64,000 bases of DNA from Sphingorhabdus sp. M41 (GTDB lineage: Bacteria; Pseudomonadota; Alphaproteobacteria; Sphingomonadales; Sphingomonadaceae). Both the position numbers and the translations under genes were made by a program. Shown here one piece after another: positions 17,138-26,492 of this stretch. The notes beneath the pieces are model-generated. The model did no database searches. It was not told where the DNA came from and saw only the letters and a list, made by a program, of their open reading frames with translations. How positions within the stretch are numbered: position 1 is the first letter of the stretch; each line of letters begins with the position of its first letter. The stretch covers positions 682,001 through 746,000 of the forward strand of contig NZ_CP014545.1 of assembly GCF_001586275.1 (NCBI RefSeq), given 5' to 3'.

Positions 17138-19408
17138 CTATTTTGCAATGCCGCTGGCAGCCAATACTGCCAGCGTTACCAGCTCCGATGCGGTGGATGC
17201 CATGGTGGCAATCTGCACCGATTTTTCCAATCCGACGAGCATCGGTCCGATGACCGAATCGCCACCCAGTTCGCGCAGCAATTTTGCCGACAAATTGGCT
17301 GACTGCAGGCCCGGCATGACCAGCACATTGGCGGGCTGGGACAGGCGGCTGAACGGATAGTTCGCCATCAGCTTCGGATTGAGCGCAACATCGGGCGCCA
17401 TTTCGCCTTCATATTCAAACGTGACCCGTCGTTGGTCGAGCAAAGCCACGGCTTCGCGCAGATTCTCCAGCCAGCGGCCTTCGGGATTGCCGAAGGTTGA
17501 ATAGCTGAGGAAGGCGACGCGCGGTTCGTGACCCATCTGCCGGGCTACCGCTGCTGTCTGCTCGGCGATGTCGGCCAGTTCATGGGCTGTGGGTCGTTCG
17601 TTGACGGTGGTGTCGGCCATGAACACCGTATGATGCTGGCCGACCATGACATGGATGCCTAGTGCGGTGCGGCCTTTTTCGACGTCAATCACTTTGGCGA
17701 CATCGCGGAAGGATTGCGAATAGGGCCGGGTAACGCCGGTGATCATCGCGTCGCCCTGATCCATGGCGAGCAGCGCCGAACCGAAGATGTTGCGGTCCTG
17801 ATTGACCATGCGCTTGATATCGCGCTCCATATAGCCGCGGCGGTGGAGACGCTCGTACAGCATGTTGACCATGTCCGGGACCAGCGGGCTGTTACGGCTG
17901 TTGTGCACTTCAAAGCTGTCCGGATCGCTGACGCCCAGTTCGGCAAGCTGTTCCCGCACGCGATCGTCGCGTCCGACCAGAACCGGTGTGCCATAGCCGC
18001 CATCGCGGAACTGGATTGCCGCGCGCAGCACGACGGCTTCTTCCGCCTCAGCAAAAATGACGCGCTTCGGAGAGAGACGGCAGGCTTCATAGGCTTGCGT
18101 CAGTACCGATGTTGTCGGATTGAGCCGCGCTTTCAGGCTCTGCCGGTAGGCGTCGAGATCCTCGATCGGCTTCTGGGCCACGCCGCTATCCATGGCAGCC
18201 TTGGCAACGGCTGCGGATACCACGTCCATCAGCCGCGGATCAAAGGGGGCGGGAATGATATATTCGACACCAAAGCTTGGTGCTTTCCCGCCATAGGCAG
18301 CGGCAACTTCTTCCGGAACCTGTTCGCGCGCCAGTTCGGCAATCGCATGGGCTGCCGCAACTTTCATTTCCTCGTTGATCCGGGTTGCCCGGACATCCAG
18401 CGCGCCGCGGAAGATGAAGGGGAAGCCGATGACATTATTGACCTGATTGGGATAGTCGGAACGGCCGGTGGCGATAATCGCATCTGGACGGGCCGCCTTG
18501 GCATCGGGCGGCGTGATTTCCGGATCGGGGTTGGCCATGGCAAAGATGATCGGTTGCGGGGCCATATCCTTGACCATTTCCGGCTTCAGGGCGCCGGCAG
18601 CCGACAGGCCGAGGAAAACGTCGGCGCCGGACAGCGCGTCGGTCAGCGTTCGTGCATCGGTGTCGATTGCGTGGGCAGATTTCCACTGGTCTACATCGTC
18701 GCGGCCGCGATAGATGACACCGGTCCGGTCACACATGGTCAGATTATCGTGCGGCACGCCAAGGCTCTTGATCAGCGAGGCACAGGCAATGGCGGCAGCA
18801 CCGGCGCCATTAACGACGACCTTGATATCCTCGATCTTGCGGTCGGTCAGCAGGCAGGCGTTGATGATCCCGGCGGCGGCGATAATCGCGGTGCCGTGCT
18901 GGTCATCATGAAATACCGGAATATTCATCCGGTCGCGCAAGGTCTGCTCGATGATGAAACAATCGGGTGCGGCAATATCTTCCAGATTGATGCCGCCGAA
19001 GCTGGGCTCCATGATCTGGACGGCATTGATGAAGGCGTCCGCATCCTCGGTGTCCAGTTCCAGATCGATGGAATCGACATCGGCGAAGCGCTTGAACAAT
19101 ACAGCCTTGCCTTCCATCACCGGCTTCGAGGCTAGGGCTCCCAGATTGCCGAGGCCGAGGATCGCGGTGCCGTTCGAGATGACCGCGACCAGATTGCCTT
19201 TGGCGGTATAGTCATAGGCTTTCGACGGATCTTCGGCGATCGCCCGGACCGGAACGGCAACGCCGGGAGAATAGGCGAGGCTGAGGTCGCGCTGGGTTGC
19301 CATCGGCTTGGACGCAATAATCTCGATTTTTCCGGGACGACCGTGGGAGTGAAAAAGCAGAGCTTCCCGTTCGGAAAATTCTAGATTGTTGTCGTTATTG
19401 TCGGCCAA
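17138..19408 (-). CDS. maeB: NADP-dependent malic enzyme with C-terminal phosphotransacetylase-like domain
   Basis: 756 residues, the size of MaeB/TME hybrids. The malic domain occupies about 1-170 (YSPGVAVPVRAIAEDPSKAY, FHDDQHGTAII), the NAD(P)-binding domain follows (VVVNGAGAAAIACASLI, MANPDPEITP), and from about 430 a phosphate acetyltransferase-like domain begins (RVIFAEAEEAVVLRAAIQF). It oxidatively decarboxylates malate to pyruvate; the C-terminal domain is thought to serve acetyl-CoA allostery, not catalysis. It is divergent from mutS. Confidence 0.94.
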   Translation of the reverse strand: MADNNDNNLEFSEREALLFHSHGRPGKIEIIASKPMATQRDLSLAYSPGVAVPVRAIAEDPSKAYDYTAKGNLVAVISNGTAILGLGNLGALASKPVMEGKAVLFKRFADVDSIDLELDTEDADAFINAVQIMEPSFGGINLEDIAAPDCFIIEQTLRDRMNIPVFHDDQHGTAIIAAAGIINACLLTDRKIEDIKVVVNGAGAAAIACASLIKSLGVPHDNLTMCDRTGVIYRGRDDVDQWKSAHAIDTDARTLTDALSGADVFLGLSAAGALKPEMVKDMAPQPIIFAMANPDPEITPPDAKAARPDAIIATGRSDYPNQVNNVIGFPFIFRGALDVRATRINEEMKVAAAHAIAELAREQVPEEVAAAYGGKAPSFGVEYIIPAPFDPRLMDVVSAAVAKAAMDSGVAQKPIEDLDAYRQSLKARLNPTTSVLTQAYEACRLSPKRVIFAEAEEAVVLRAAIQFRDGGYGTPVLVGRDDRVREQLAELGVSDPDSFEVHNSRNSPLVPDMVNMLYERLHRRGYMERDIKRMVNQDRNIFGSALLAMDQGDAMITGVTRPYSQSFRDVAKVIDVEKGRTALGIHVMVGQHHTVFMADTTVNERPTAHELADIAEQTAAVARQMGHEPRVAFLSYSTFGNPEGRWLENLREAVALLDQRRVTFEYEGEMAPDVALNPKLMANYPFSRLSQPANVLVMPGLQSANLSAKLLRELGGDSVIGPMLVGLEKSVQIATMASTASELVTLAVLAASGIAK

Positions 19409-19573
19409 ATTTTATCTCCGCATATTCAGTGGTCGGCTCGGTTGCGCCGATCGGAAGTTCACATCCCCCCAGAGACCTACTCGTTTTGTCTCGGAGCCGC
19501 AATATCAAGTAAATTTCAATAGGATATGTTCGCTACTCTTTTATGTCCGGCTGCACTCGGCTATCGCGGTGCC

Positions 19574-22228
19574 ATGGCAACCCAGACTCAAGACAAGATG
19601 AAAAAATCGGCCAAAGCGCCCGCATCGGCACCGACCAAGGTCACGCCGATGATGGAGCAATATTTCGGGCTGAAGGAAAAGGCCGGCGATTGCCTGCTAT
19701 TTTACCGGATGGGCGACTTTTTCGAGCTGTTTTACGAGGATGCCAAGCTCGCTGCGGCGGCGCTGGATATCGCACTGACCTCGCGCGGCAAAAATGCCGG
19801 GGAATCGATCCCGATGTGCGGGGTGCCGGTGCATGCGGCGGAAGGCTATCTGGCGAAGCTGATCCGGTCCGGTTTCAAGGTGGCCATCGCCGAGCAGGTG
19901 GAGACGCCGGCCGAGGCCAAGGCGCGCGGCGGCTACAAGGCCTTGGTCGCGCGGGACATCATCCGCTATGTGACCGCCGGGACGCTGACCGAAGACAATC
20001 TGCTCGACGCGCGGAGCGACAATATGCTGGTGGCGCTCGCCGAGGTGCAGGGAGAGATCGGACTGGCAGCGGCGGATATTTCGACCGGCAATTTCGAATT
20101 GGCGACGATTTCCGACGATGCGCTCGATGCCGAATTGGCCCGGATCGCGCCATCGGAAATCATCTGTCCGCCATCCTTGCTGCCACGGCTGCACAAGGCG
20201 ACCGGCTGGGCCAAGGACAATTTCGACAGCGGCCGCGCGGAAAAACGGCTGCGCGAGCATTTCGGGGTGGCGACGCTCGATGGCATGGGCGAATTTTCGC
20301 GCGCCGAACTGGCGACCGCAGGCGGACTGATTGCCTATGTTGATCATGTTTCGCAAGGTCAGGCACCCTATCTGCATCCGCCGAAGAGACGGGAAACGCG
20401 GGAGTTTCTGTCGATCGACGGGCCAACCCGGGCGAGTCTGGAAATTGACCGGACGCTGGCGGGCGGGCGCGAGGGCAGCCTGCTCCACTCCATCGATCGC
20501 ACAGTGACACCGGCCGGTGCCCGCTTGCTGGCCCGCGATCTGTCCGCGCCCCTGTTCGCGGAGCAGCCGATCAACCGGCGTCTCGGACTGGTGCAATGGT
20601 TTCATGACGGGTCGGGAATCCGCGACGATGTCCGCACCGAGCTGAAGGCGCTGCCCGATATCGGCCGGGCGCTGGGACGGGTTTCTGCAGGGCGAGGCAG
20701 TCCGCGCGATCTGGGGCAGATTCGCGACGGTCTGGCGGGTGCGCGGATCTTGCGCGAACGGCTGGCGCTGGCACTGGGTTTGCCGGCACTGCTCGAAAAT
20801 CTGTTGCCCGCGCTGGATGGACATGGCGAGCTGGTCGACTTGCTGGAACAGGCGCTGGTCGAGACGCCGCCCACCGAAATGGCCAATGGCGGCTATATCG
20901 CGGCGGGCTATGACCCGGCGCTCGACGAACTGCGCAGCGCCGGGTCCGATGGCCGCAAGGCAATTGCCATATTGGAAGCCCGCTACCGCGAAGCTACCGG
21001 CATCAATACGCTGAAGATCAAGCATAATGCCGTGCTCGGCTATTTTATCGAAGTGCCCGCCCGGCATGGCGACAGCCTGATGGCCGAAAATTCGGGCTTC
21101 ACCCACCGCCAGACGCTCGCCGGGGTGGTGCGCTTCAACTCGACGGACCTGCACGAAGAGGCGGTGCGCGTGTCGCAGGCCGGAGCCCATGCGCTGGCCG
21201 CCGAGGCCGCGCATTTCGAGGAACTGGTCGACAAGGTGCTGGCCCGCAAGAAAGAGATTGGCGAAAGCGCCGACGCGCTCGCCCGGATTGATGTCTCCGC
21301 GGCGCTCGCTGAACGCGCCGCCGAGGGCCAGTGGTGCCGGCCCGAATTTGTCGACGGCAATATATTGGATATCCAGGCTGGTCGCCATCCGGTGGTCGAA
21401 GCCGCGCTGTCGGTCAAGGGCGAGGCTTTTGTCGCCAATGATTGCTGCCTGGCGCAGGACGAGCGATTGTGGCTGGTGTCCGGCCCCAATATGGGTGGTA
21501 AATCGACCTTCCTGAGACAAAATGCGCTGATTGTCATACTCGCACAAGCGGGTGGCTTTGTTCCGGCGGCGTCCGCGAAGCTCAGCCTGGTCGACCGCCT
21601 GTTCAGCCGCGTCGGTGCCTCCGACAATCTTGCGCAGGGCCGCTCGACCTTCATGGTCGAGATGGTCGAGACCGCCGCAATTCTGTCGCAGGCGACCGAG
21701 AAAAGCTTCGTCATTCTGGATGAAGTGGGCAGGGGGACCTCGACATATGACGGTCTGGCACTGGCCTGGGCGGTGGTCGAGGCGGTGCACGAGACCAATC
21801 GCTGCCGCTGCCTGTTTGCCACCCATTATCACGAGCTGACCCGGCTGGCCGACCGGCTCGACGCGCTGTCGCTCCACCATGTCCGCGCGCGCGAGTGGAA
21901 AGGCGATCTCGTGCTGCTCCACGAATTGGCCAAGGGGCCGGCTGATCGCAGCTATGGCCTGGCGGTGGCGAAGCTGGCGGGCATCCCCAAGCCGGTGCTG
22001 AACCGCGCCAAGACGGTGCTCGACAAGCTCGAAGCCGGCAAGGCGGAAACCGGTGGTCTTGCCGCCGGTCTTGGCGATCTGCCGCTATTCGCTGCGAGCC
22101 TTGCAGACGTCGAGGAAAAATCCGATGATCTGCGCAAGGCGCTGGGCGCGCTCGACGTCGATGCGCTATCGCCGCGCGAGGCACTGGACCAGCTTTATGC
22201 GCTGAAAGCGCAACTCGAACAGGAATGA
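19574..22228 (+). CDS. mutS: DNA mismatch repair protein MutS
   Basis: About 884 residues from ATG 19574; an ATG at 19526 would add 16 poorly conserved residues. The mismatch-binding F-x-E motif is in MGDFFELF near the N terminus. The ABC ATPase has Walker A GPNMGGKST, signature region SDNLAQGRSTFMVEM, Walker B VILDEVGRGTSTYDG and ATHYHELT. It recognises mismatches and recruits MutL. The gene is complete, so no mutator defect is evident here. Confidence 0.95.
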   Translation: MATQTQDKMKKSAKAPASAPTKVTPMMEQYFGLKEKAGDCLLFYRMGDFFELFYEDAKLAAAALDIALTSRGKNAGESIPMCGVPVHAAEGYLAKLIRSGFKVAIAEQVETPAEAKARGGYKALVARDIIRYVTAGTLTEDNLLDARSDNMLVALAEVQGEIGLAAADISTGNFELATISDDALDAELARIAPSEIICPPSLLPRLHKATGWAKDNFDSGRAEKRLREHFGVATLDGMGEFSRAELATAGGLIAYVDHVSQGQAPYLHPPKRRETREFLSIDGPTRASLEIDRTLAGGREGSLLHSIDRTVTPAGARLLARDLSAPLFAEQPINRRLGLVQWFHDGSGIRDDVRTELKALPDIGRALGRVSAGRGSPRDLGQIRDGLAGARILRERLALALGLPALLENLLPALDGHGELVDLLEQALVETPPTEMANGGYIAAGYDPALDELRSAGSDGRKAIAILEARYREATGINTLKIKHNAVLGYFIEVPARHGDSLMAENSGFTHRQTLAGVVRFNSTDLHEEAVRVSQAGAHALAAEAAHFEELVDKVLARKKEIGESADALARIDVSAALAERAAEGQWCRPEFVDGNILDIQAGRHPVVEAALSVKGEAFVANDCCLAQDERLWLVSGPNMGGKSTFLRQNALIVILAQAGGFVPAASAKLSLVDRLFSRVGASDNLAQGRSTFMVEMVETAAILSQATEKSFVILDEVGRGTSTYDGLALAWAVVEAVHETNRCRCLFATHYHELTRLADRLDALSLHHVRAREWKGDLVLLHELAKGPADRSYGLAVAKLAGIPKPVLNRAKTVLDKLEAGKAETGGLAAGLGDLPLFAASLADVEEKSDDLRKALGALDVDALSPREALDQLYALKAQLEQE

Positions 22229-22232
22229 TGCT

Positions 22233-22787
22233 ATGAAAAAGTGGATCGTGACCTTGCTAGCCGTGGCGCTCATTGGCGGAGCGGCCTTTGTCTATTACAC
22301 TCGCAGCACCAATAGCGAACCGCTGGAGATTGGCGTTACCGCTCCTGATTTCACCACAACCGGCGCGCTGGCGGGCAAGGAATTTCAATTTTCGCTGGCC
22401 GACAAGCTGAAAGACGGACCGGTCGTGCTCTATTTCTTCCCCAAGATCTTTACCGAGGGATGTACGATCGAAGCCAATATGTTTGCTGATGCCACCGCTG
22501 ACTTCAATGCTGCCGGTGCCACGGTGATCGGCATGTCAGCCGACGATATCGAAGGATTGAAGAAATTCTCGGTCTCCGAATGCCGCGACAAATTCGCCGT
22601 TGCCCGTGCGGATGAGAAAATTGTCGAGGCCTATCAGGTCCGCATGGCACCGGGTCTCGCGATGACCAACCGGACCAGCTATGTCATCGATCAGAACGGT
22701 AAAATTGTCTTTGTCCACAGCGCGACCAAGCCGCAAGGTCATGTCTCGGGTACGCTTGCAAAAGTGAAAGCACTCGCCAAAAGCTGA
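22233..22787 (+). CDS. Peroxiredoxin with N-terminal membrane anchor or signal
   Basis: 184 residues. Residues 4-24 are hydrophobic (WIVTLLAVALIGGAAFVYY), so the protein is exported or anchored. The AhpC/TSA fold follows, with peroxidatic cysteine in YFFPKIFTEGCTIEA and a second cysteine 47 residues later (SVSECRDKF). The TEGC motif resembles the TPGC of Bcp/PrxQ types. It reduces peroxides in the envelope. It begins only a few bases after the mutS stop, so it may be co-transcribed. Confidence 0.85.
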   Translation: MKKWIVTLLAVALIGGAAFVYYTRSTNSEPLEIGVTAPDFTTTGALAGKEFQFSLADKLKDGPVVLYFFPKIFTEGCTIEANMFADATADFNAAGATVIGMSADDIEGLKKFSVSECRDKFAVARADEKIVEAYQVRMAPGLAMTNRTSYVIDQNGKIVFVHSATKPQGHVSGTLAKVKALAKS

Positions 22788-22830
22788 TTTAACGCTTGCA
22801 TTTGCCGCACTGCTAGACTGAAAGATTTCC

Positions 22831-23748
22831 ATGACCGATCACGCACCCGATCCCGCCATGCTCGCCAAAGCGGAAACGCTCACCGATGCCTTGCCTTATC
22901 TGCAACGCTATGCAGGCAAGACCTTTGTCGTCAAATATGGCGGCCACGCGATGGGCGATGCCGCGCTCGCCAGAAATTTTGCCCAGGATATCGTTCTGCT
23001 CAAGGCGGTCGGGATCAATCCGGTGGTCGTGCACGGTGGCGGCCCGCAAATCGGTGCGATGCTCGCTCGGGTCGGCGTGGAAAGCGAATTTGTCGACGGT
23101 CTGCGAGTCACCACGAAGGAAACTGCGGAAATCGCGGAAATGGTGCTCTCCGGCGCGATCAACAAGGAACTGGTCAGCTGGATCGGACAGGCCGGCGGCA
23201 GCGCCATCGGCATTTCCGGCAAAGATGGCGGCTTTGTCAAAGCGTCGAAGCTGCGCCGCACCAATCGCGATCCGGACAGCAATATCGAACGGATCATCGA
23301 TCTCGGCTATGTCGGCGAGCCCAGAAGAGTGGATCGCAGCGTGGTCGACAAGATTTCCGCTGCCGGGATGATCCCGGTCATCGCGCCCATCGGCGTGGGT
23401 GACGATGGTGCAACCTATAATATCAACGCCGACACCATGGCCGGAGCAGTGGCCTCGGCCTTGCGCGCGGCGCGCCTGTTCCTGCTGACCGATGTCCCGG
23501 GCGTGCTCGACAAGCAGGGCGAACTGCTGACCGATCTCGACCCGACCAAGATCCAGGCTCTGGTTGACGAAGGCACTATCACCGGCGGCATGATTCCAAA
23601 GCTCGAGACCTGCGTGAAAGCGGTTCAGGAAGGTGTCGATGCGGCGGTTATCCTGGATGGCCGGATACCGCATGCGATGCTGCTCGAAATCTTCACCAGC
23701 AAAGGCGCGGGTACGCTGGTCCGGGATGATTTCGATTCGGTTGATTAA
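22831..23748 (+). CDS. argB: Acetylglutamate kinase
   Basis: 305 residues. The amino-acid kinase motifs are clear: [57 protein letters not shown] and [12 protein letters not shown]. It phosphorylates N-acetylglutamate in arginine synthesis. Proteins with this longer N terminus ([14 protein letters not shown]) are usually arginine-inhibited and PII-regulated; that is family knowledge, not shown here. Confidence 0.95.
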   Translation: MTDHAPDPAMLAKAETLTDALPYLQRYAGKTFVVKYGGHAMGDAALARNFAQDIVLLKAVGINPVVVHGGGPQIGAMLARVGVESEFVDGLRVTTKETAEIAEMVLSGAINKELVSWIGQAGGSAIGISGKDGGFVKASKLRRTNRDPDSNIERIIDLGYVGEPRRVDRSVVDKISAAGMIPVIAPIGVGDDGATYNINADTMAGAVASALRAARLFLLTDVPGVLDKQGELLTDLDPTKIQALVDEGTITGGMIPKLETCVKAVQEGVDAAVILDGRIPHAMLLEIFTSKGAGTLVRDDFDSVD

Positions 23749-23845
23749 ATCGCCGGCTGTCCTATATATATGATACAGTAAATTTCTGGCGGAATCCGTG
23801 ACAAATCACTGGCCGCTCTGGTAGATTATCGATAAAGGGGCCGTC

Positions 23846-24142
23846 ATGGTATTTGAACTCATCAACATTATCCAGTTTCTCCTTGGAATTGTAATCACGG
23901 TTATCATTGTGCAGGCAATCATGAGCTGGCTGCTCGCCTTCAATGTGATCAATCTGCAAAATGACATTGTCCGGGCGATCTGGACCACGCTCGATGCGCT
24001 GACCGCGCCGATCTACCGACCGATCCGCAAGATCATGCCGGATTTCGGAGCGATCGATCTGACCCCGATGGTCGTGATCATCGGCATTTTCATTATTCAA
24101 CGGTTACTGGACGGCGTACAATATGAGATGTTAGCGGGATAA
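23846..24142 (+). CDS. YggT family inner-membrane protein
   Basis: 98 residues with two hydrophobic segments (IQFLLGIVITVIIVQAIMSW and MVVIIGIFIIQRL) and the YggT loop LTAPIYRPIRKIMPDFGAID. Its role is unclear; other members are linked to cell division or osmotic tolerance. It lies 6 bases before folD and probably shares its transcript. Confidence 0.88.
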   Translation: MVFELINIIQFLLGIVITVIIVQAIMSWLLAFNVINLQNDIVRAIWTTLDALTAPIYRPIRKIMPDFGAIDLTPMVVIIGIFIIQRLLDGVQYEMLAG

Positions 24143-24148
24143 ATACAG

Positions 24149-25042
24149 GTGGCAGCACAGATCATTGACGGCAAGGCTTTCGCCGCCGGCCTTCGCGAAC
24201 GGATCAAAGACGCGGTTCCGGCCTTTGTGAAGCAGGCCGGCCGCGCGCCCGGTCTGGCCGTGGTGCTGGTCGGTGAAGACCCCGCCAGCCAGGTCTATGT
24301 CGCGTCCAAGCACAAGGCGACCATCGCCGCCGGGATGGAAAGTTTCGAACACCGGCTACCGGCCGATGTCGCGCAGGAAGACCTGATCGCGCTGGTCGAG
24401 CAGCTGAACGCCGATGAGACCGTCGACGGAATATTGGTGCAATTGCCTCTGCCAGAAGGTCTCGATGAAAAAGCCGTGGTCATGGCGATCGACCCTGACA
24501 AGGATGTCGACGGCCTGCATGTGATCAACGCCGGCCGGCTGGCCAATGGCGAGGACGCGCTGATCCCGTGCACCCCGCTAGGCAGCCTGATGCTGCTGAA
24601 AGATACATTGGGCGATCTGACCGGCCTGGACGCTGTGGTGGTCGGCCGCTCGATCCTGGTTGGCAAGCCGATGGCGCAGCTGCTGCTGGCAGAAAATTGC
24701 ACCGTTACCATGGCCCATAGCCGCACGCGCAACCTGCCCGACGTGGTCCGCCGCGCCGATATTGTTGTCGCAGCCGTTGGCCGCGCCGAGATGGTCAAGG
24801 GCGACTGGCTGAAAGACGGCGCCGTGGTGATCGATGTCGGTATCAACCGGCTCGACCCCGAACCGGGCCAGAATAAAGGCCGTCTGGTCGGCGATGTCGC
24901 CACTGCTGAAGCGCTCGACCATGTCCGGGCGATTACCCCGGTGCCGGGAGGGGTTGGCCCGATGACCATTGCGGTGCTATTGCGCAATACGCTGGTCGCT
25001 GCATCCGCGCGCGCCGGACTGGAAAAACCAAAGGGTCTGTAA
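24149..25042 (+). CDS. folD: Methylenetetrahydrofolate dehydrogenase/cyclohydrolase
   Basis: 297 residues from a GTG start at 24149. Family motifs: [19 protein letters not shown] (with the catalytic Tyr/Lys), [40 protein letters not shown] and [10 protein letters not shown]. It interconverts methylene- and formyl-tetrahydrofolate for purine and one-carbon metabolism. The stop overlaps the next start by one base (TAATG). Confidence 0.95.
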   Translation: MAAQIIDGKAFAAGLRERIKDAVPAFVKQAGRAPGLAVVLVGEDPASQVYVASKHKATIAAGMESFEHRLPADVAQEDLIALVEQLNADETVDGILVQLPLPEGLDEKAVVMAIDPDKDVDGLHVINAGRLANGEDALIPCTPLGSLMLLKDTLGDLTGLDAVVVGRSILVGKPMAQLLLAENCTVTMAHSRTRNLPDVVRRADIVVAAVGRAEMVKGDWLKDGAVVIDVGINRLDPEPGQNKGRLVGDVATAEALDHVRAITPVPGGVGPMTIAVLLRNTLVAASARAGLEKPKGL

Positions 25043-25761
25043 TGCGAATATTTGCCGCTATCGGAATCGCGCTGATGCTTTCGAGCTGTGCGGGCGGCGG
25101 CGCTCGTCTCAATGACCGAGAACGGTACGACCGGGTCATCGGAAAGCCGGTCGCCAATCCGAGCGCGATCGTCAAGGCAGAATTGTCCTTCGCCCGGCTG
25201 GCGCAGGAAAAGGGGCAATGGACCGCATTTCGCGAGACCGCCGCCGACGAGGCGATCATGTTCACGCCCGAACTGGTCAATGCGCAACAATGGCTGAAAG
25301 GCAAGGCCGATCCGTCTCAGGCGGTTAGCTGGCAGCCACATAAAATCTACATGTCCTGCGATGGCAGCATCGGTGTCTCAATTGGCGCCTGGCAAAGCGC
25401 AAACGGCACTACCGGTCACTTTACCACCATCTGGCATCAGGATGACTTCGGCTCGCGTCGGCCCGGCAAGGACGTGAATTGGAAATGGATATTCGATGAT
25501 GGTGTGCCGCTGACAACACCGCTGGCAGAGCCCGACTATGTCGAAACCGAAGTGGCTTCATGCAAGACGAAGCTATCCGAAACTGTTTCTCCAACAGGAC
25601 TGACCGAAAAGGGCAAGTCCGGGACTTCCGCCGATCGCAGCCTGGTCTGGAACGCGGCCTTCGCGGCCGACGGCTCGCGCATCGTCTTTGTCGATCTGGC
25701 GCAAGACGACGGCAGCTTCAAGCGGGTGCATGAATATCGGGTCGACGCTCCGACACCATGA
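25042..25761 (+). CDS. Hypothetical lipoprotein
   Basis: 239 residues. The lipobox is MLSSC at about residues 13-17 ([20 protein letters not shown]). The mature part has a nuclear-transport-factor-like opening (AKAELSFARLAQEKGQWTAF, ETAADEAIMFTPELVNAQQW) resembling SnoaL/DUF4440-type folds. I do not recognise a specific family. It is coupled to folD on one side and overlaps marC by 4 bases on the other. Confidence 0.7.
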   Translation: MRIFAAIGIALMLSSCAGGGARLNDRERYDRVIGKPVANPSAIVKAELSFARLAQEKGQWTAFRETAADEAIMFTPELVNAQQWLKGKADPSQAVSWQPHKIYMSCDGSIGVSIGAWQSANGTTGHFTTIWHQDDFGSRRPGKDVNWKWIFDDGVPLTTPLAEPDYVETEVASCKTKLSETVSPTGLTEKGKSGTSADRSLVWNAAFAADGSRIVFVDLAQDDGSFKRVHEYRVDAPTP

Positions 25762-26375
25762 TCGAACTTTTCATCTCTGCCTTCATCACCTTTTTCGTGG
25801 TGATCGATCCGCCAGGCTGCGCGCCGATCTACGCCAGCCTGACCAGCAGCGCGCCACCACGCGACCGCCGGATCATGGCCATTCGCGCTATCCTTGTCGC
25901 CGCAATCATATTACTGGTTTTCGCGCTGTTCGGGGAACAGATGCTGGGTGCGCTGGGTATCAGCCTCGACAGTTTCCGCATTGCTGGTGGCATCATGCTG
26001 TTCCTGATCGCGCTCGAAATGGTGTTCGAGAAACGCACCGAACGGCGAGAGGACCGGGCGCAGGAGATTATTGAGCAGCCCGAGATCGAGGATGTTTCAA
26101 TCTTCCCGATGGCCATGCCGATGATCGCAGGGCCCGGTTCAATTGCCGCTGTCATGCTGCTGACATCCCAGCATGATGGCATCGACAATGCGCTGATCAT
26201 TCTCGGCGCTTTGGGATCAGTACTGTTGCTCACCCTGTTCGGCCTGCTCGCAGCTGGCCCGCTGATGCGGGTATTGGGTAACAAGGTCGAAGCAGTCATT
26301 ACCCGGGTGCTCGGCGTTCTCCTGGGCGCGCTTGCGGTACAATTTGTGGTCGACGGGCTGAACGCGAGCTTCTAG
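25758..26375 (+). CDS. MarC family integral membrane protein
   Basis: 205 residues with about six membrane segments (ELFISAFITFFVVIDPPGCA, AILVAAIILLVFALFGEQML, IAGGIMLFLIALEMVF). FVVIDPPGCAPIY and FPMAMPMIAGPGSIAAVMLL are conserved family motifs. Substrate and function are not established; the historic antibiotic-resistance link of MarC was not upheld. It ends the forward gene run that started at argB. Confidence 0.87.
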   Translation: MIELFISAFITFFVVIDPPGCAPIYASLTSSAPPRDRRIMAIRAILVAAIILLVFALFGEQMLGALGISLDSFRIAGGIMLFLIALEMVFEKRTERREDRAQEIIEQPEIEDVSIFPMAMPMIAGPGSIAAVMLLTSQHDGIDNALIILGALGSVLLLTLFGLLAAGPLMRVLGNKVEAVITRVLGVLLGALAVQFVVDGLNASF

Positions 26376-26492
26376 CGCGTCGCGACATTTGGCGCGGGAT
26401 CTGACGCTAAAACCCTTGGCTATCCCACATCCGTCGGGCGTGGCTTACATTCATTCCCGCTCCGTCCAGAGCCAAAGTCTGAAGGCTGCTGT

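Noticed and set aside
19697-21922. 741-residue minus-strand open frame opposite mutS
   Set aside because: Antisense to mutS motifs that are intact on the plus strand; no recognisable protein features.
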